Positions 61,706 through 64,000 of a DNA stretch of 64,000 nucleotides are shown in pieces. This stretch comes from Rhodobacter sp. Har01 (lineage in GTDB: Bacteria; Pseudomonadota; Alphaproteobacteria; Rhodobacterales; Rhodobacteraceae): assembly GCF_020564565.1 (NCBI RefSeq), contig NZ_JAJCTD010000003.1:124001-188000 (forward strand), written 5' to 3'. The notes beneath the pieces are model-generated. The model searched no databases. It saw only the letters and a list, made by a program, of their open reading frames with translations, and was not told the DNA's origin. The first letter of the stretch is position 1. Each line of letters begins with the position of its first letter. The translations under genes and the position numbers were made by a program.

Positions 61706-61806
61706 CGCAAACCCCATACCCCAGCGCGCGCCAGGGGTCCAGAGAGGCCGCGAAAAGGGGGTTGCGAACCGCCGGGCCTTCGTCTATCTCCGCCGCCACC
61801 AACGGC

Positions 61807-61881
<75 letters not shown>

Positions 61882-62239
61882 TCTTTCCTCCTTTCAGATC
61901 AGGAAGATAGGCGCTATCAAGGGCTTAGATCGACTTCGGTTCCGCACCGGAGTCAGGCGATCCCTGCGTGTCCGATGGCGGTCGCAGGACCTGGTCGGTG
62001 CCGCTGGTGACGATGTGGACGGCGCCTTGCAGGCACGCGGGCCTGCATCGCCGTGCAAGCCGCAGCGCCGGCCCTCTGGCCGCGGTCGATCCTTCGCCCC
62101 GCGTCGGGCTGGTCAGGATCAGGTCAACCGGCGCGGTGGTTCGTCCCGGGGCACACCGGGCCAGGGTCGGACGGCGGCTGGTGCCGGCCCGGGGCCTGCG
62201 CCATCGTGTTGCGGGCGACGAAGACCCGGGCGAAGACGC
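61882..62239. other. intergenic region, no gene seen
   Basis: About 358 bases between tRNA-Thr and the promoter of the transglycosylase gene. The plus-strand frame is open upstream of the transglycosylase but has no family resemblance, so it is not taken as coding. No RNA or repeat was recognised. Confidence 0.4.
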
Positions 62240-62267
62240 TTGATTGTGAAGGCCGCGGCACTATTCT
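62240..62267 (+). promoter_or_regulatory. sigma70-type promoter of the transglycosylase gene
   Basis: TTGATT and TATTCT are spaced by 16 bases, in the most AT-rich stretch of this intergenic region, 30 bases before the chosen GTG start. Confidence 0.4.
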
Positions 62268-62296
62268 GCCGCGAAACGTTGTCAACAGGTGGTCCC

Positions 62297-63091
62297 GTGC
62301 ATCTCAAGTCTTGCCTTTCCTGTCTATTCATTGCCTTCGTCACTCCGGCCCTTGCAGCGCCCTGTTCCGATACCGGTGGCAACTACGAAGCCTGGAAACC
62401 CGTGATGGCCGACGAGGCCCGCGCCGCGGGTGTCGGCAACCGCGGCATCGACGCGCTGATGGCCTCGTCCTATTCCAAGGCCACGATCTCGGCCGACCGC
62501 AACCAGAAAAGCTTCAAGTACAGCCTGGAGAAATTCCTTCAGGTCCGCGGCGCCGAGACGATCATCTCGCAGGGGCGCAGCCGCAAGAAGAAGAACGCCG
62601 AGTTCTACGCCGCGCTGGAACAGCAATACGGCGTGCCCGCCGGGGTGCTGCTGGCCATCCACGGCATGGAGACCGGCTTTGGCGGATTCATGGGCGACAC
62701 CAATGTCGTCTCCGCCATCGCCACCCTGGCCTATGACTGCCGCCGCTCGGACTACTTCACCCCGCATCTGATCGGCGCGCTGAAACTGGTTGACCGCGGC
62801 TCGATCAGCGCCGCGACCGTGGGCGCAAAGCATGGCGAGCTGGGGCATACCCAGTTCCTGCCCGGCAATGCGTTGAACTACGGGGTCGACGGCAACGGCG
62901 ACGGCCGCATCGACCTGACCAACCAGACCGATGCGCTGGCCTCGACGGCGAATTTCCTGCGCAAGAAGGGCTGGCGACCCGGCAAGGGCTATCAGGAAGG
63001 CGAGCCGAACTTTGCCGTGATCAAGGAATGGAACGCCGCCCGGGTCTACCAGCAGGCCATCGCGCTGATGGGCGCGCGCATCGACGGCTGA
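62297..63091 (+). CDS. lytic murein transglycosylase (SLT_2/MltB family)
   Basis: A 264-residue secreted enzyme that cleaves peptidoglycan glycan strands. Signal peptide HLKSCLSCLFIAFVTPALA is followed by a body with the catalytic glutamate region HGMETGFGGFMGD. The conserved GHTQFLPGNALNYGVDGNGDG (landmarks HTQFLPGNA and VDGNGDG) and ALASTANFLRKKGWRPGKGY follow. I chose GTG 62297 because it gives a normal signal peptide and has AGGTGG before it. Convergent with the GGDEF gene. Confidence 0.88.
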   Translation: MHLKSCLSCLFIAFVTPALAAPCSDTGGNYEAWKPVMADEARAAGVGNRGIDALMASSYSKATISADRNQKSFKYSLEKFLQVRGAETIISQGRSRKKKNAEFYAALEQQYGVPAGVLLAIHGMETGFGGFMGDTNVVSAIATLAYDCRRSDYFTPHLIGALKLVDRGSISAATVGAKHGELGHTQFLPGNALNYGVDGNGDGRIDLTNQTDALASTANFLRKKGWRPGKGYQEGEPNFAVIKEWNAARVYQQAIALMGARIDG

Positions 63092-63110
63092 CCAAGGCGC
63101 CTGGCCGGAA

Positions 63111-64000
63111 TCATTCCCCCGGCACCGCCACGCGGGCGGAGGGGCCGTCGGTCGGGCCGTCGGTCGGGCCGTCGGGCGGGCGGGCGGGCGGGCGGGCGGG
63201 CGCGTTCAGGGCCCGCGGCAGGGCCTTGCCCTCGTTCACCCGGCCGCGCCCGGCCTGCTTGGCGGCATAGAGCGCGACATCGGCGGCAGCCAGCACGCCC
63301 GAGGGATCGGCGGCCTCGCCCTCGCGCACGATGACATAGCCGATGCTGCCCGAGATGCGGCAGATCTCGCCCTTGAACAGGATCGGCTGCTTCAACTCGT
63401 CCACGATCCGCTCGGCGATGCGGGCGATGCGCGGCCCGTCGGTCATGCCGGGCAGGATCAGCACGAATTCGTCGCCCCCCACCCGCGCCAGCGAATCCAT
63501 CGCCCGGCAGACCCGGCGCAGCACCGCGGCCACCGCCACCAGCACATGGTCGCCGGCGGCATGGCCCAGCCAGTCGTTGACCTGCTTGAAATAGTCCAGG
63601 TCCAGATGCAGCAGCGCAAAGGCCATGCGCTCGCGGCATTGGCGGGCCAGCAGGCTGTCGCTGGCGCGGCGGTTGCGCAGGCCGGTCAGCGGGTCGGTCA
63701 AGGCCTCTTCCTCGGCCTGCACCCGCGCGCCGTCCAGCCGGCCGCTCATCGCCCGCATCTCGCCCATCACGGCGGCATTCGCCTCGGCCAGATACAGCAC
63801 CTCCATCGTCATGTCGGTCGGGGCAAAGTCGGCGTCCGACAGGTGCAGCATTGCCACCGCGCGCGGGCAGTCGATGCCGAAGGACAGGTTCAGCAGCCAG
63901 CCATCGTCCGGGCGCCCCAGCGGCACCGCCACCCCGCGCAGCCGCAGCGCCGGCACCTCGCCGCGCGGGATCAGGTTCAGCTTGTGCCCGGCGCGGTCCG
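63111..64000 (-). CDS. diguanylate cyclase (GGDEF) with an HNOBA-like sensory region, 5' end outside the window
   Basis: About 296 codons are visible; the frame is open to the window edge, so the start is upstream. The visible N-terminal part (PALRLRGVAVPLGRPDDGWLLNLSFG, then HLSDADFAPTDMTMEVLYLAE; landmarks LRLRGVAVPLG and HLSDADFAPTDMTMEVL) resembles the H-NOX-associated (HNOBA) domain. A short helix leads to the GGDEF domain (ALTDPLTGLRNRRAS, DYFKQVNDWLGHAAGD, RVGGDEFVLIL), whose active-site motif is intact. It probably makes cyclic di-GMP in response to NO or oxygen through an H-NOX partner. The tail is a Pro/Thr/Arg repeat encoded by tandem DNA repeats. Confidence 0.82.
   Translation of the reverse strand, partial: DRAGHKLNLIPRGEVPALRLRGVAVPLGRPDDGWLLNLSFGIDCPRAVAMLHLSDADFAPTDMTMEVLYLAEANAAVMGEMRAMSGRLDGARVQAEEEALTDPLTGLRNRRASDSLLARQCRERMAFALLHLDLDYFKQVNDWLGHAAGDHVLVAVAAVLRRVCRAMDSLARVGGDEFVLILPGMTDGPRIARIAERIVDELKQPILFKGEICRISGSIGYVIVREGEAADPSGVLAAADVALYAAKQAGRGRVNEGKALPRALNAPARPPARPPDGPTDGPTDGPSARVAVPGE
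63142..63201. repeat. tandem repeats at the 3' end of the GGDEF gene
   Basis: Three 12-base units of GGGCCGTCGGTC (the third ends GGGC) are followed by six GGGC tetramers. On the minus strand they encode PARPPARPP, then DGPTDGPTDGP. Such tracts are prone to slippage. Confidence 0.85.

Overview
The window is a GC-rich chromosomal segment from an alphaproteobacterium of the Rhodobacter type (Rhodobacteraceae/Paracoccaceae sensu lato). This rests on GcrA, Irr, the miaB/phoH/ybeY/corC/lnt/metK gene set, a SAM/SAH riboswitch before metK (a class known from Rhodobacterales), FnrL-type boxes, DUF6455 and DUF2948 proteins, and a Rhodobacter-type nif cluster. I cannot name the species.

Layout. 1-7.7 kb: the end of gcrA, a di-haem cytochrome c peroxidase behind an FNR box, an AsmA-family protein, a 2-hydroxyacid dehydrogenase, a small membrane protein, an AT-richer island carrying a lone HEPN-type gene, and a decayed pentapeptide-type fragment. 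7.8-20 kb: rimO, dgkA, a YigZ-like gene, then metK-lnt-corC-ybeY on the minus strand facing miaB-ompA-like-lipoprotein-phoH on the plus strand. These two blocks look like one ancestral operon cut by an inversion between two inverted copies of a dispersed repeat. 20-23.2 kb: irr divergent from fabA-fabB-fabI, then tRNA-Gly(TCC). 23.7-29.8 kb: the complete urea ABC transporter urtABCDE.

29.9-54.1 kb: a 24-kb, entirely minus-strand nitrogen fixation region. In transcription order it holds nifHDK; nifENX-DUF269-CCE_0567-fdxB-nifQ; an iscA-type gene with nifUSVW-fixABCX-rpoN-nifA; nifB-ferredoxin-LRV-nifZ-nifT-SIR2-like; and the molybdate-binding gene mop. Four -24/-12 promoters (nifH, nifE, iscA-type, nifB) each have a NifA upstream activator site (one imperfect). 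The mop gene sits behind a ModE-like palindrome. The cluster therefore supplies the nitrogenase structural proteins, cofactor assembly (nifBENXVQ), Fe-S supply (nifUS, iscA-type), electron delivery (fixABCX, ferredoxins) and its own regulators (nifA, rpoN). Neighbouring urea uptake gives a second nitrogen source, although no urease genes are in view.

54-64 kb: a CPA2 antiporter, an FNR-box-preceded DUF6455 protein, an M48 lipoprotein protease, small conserved proteins, a histone-deacetylase-family amidohydrolase, DUF2948-murA, tRNA-Thr(GGT), a lytic transglycosylase and the 3' part of a GGDEF protein with an apparent H-NOX-associated domain.

Features running through the window are a family of composite palindromic repeats (six copies, one of which supplies the N-terminal codons of urtC) and several strong intercistronic hairpins (nifH/nifD, nifD/nifK, urtA/urtB). 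Most coordinates of gene ends are firm; several starts are judgement calls and are marked as such.
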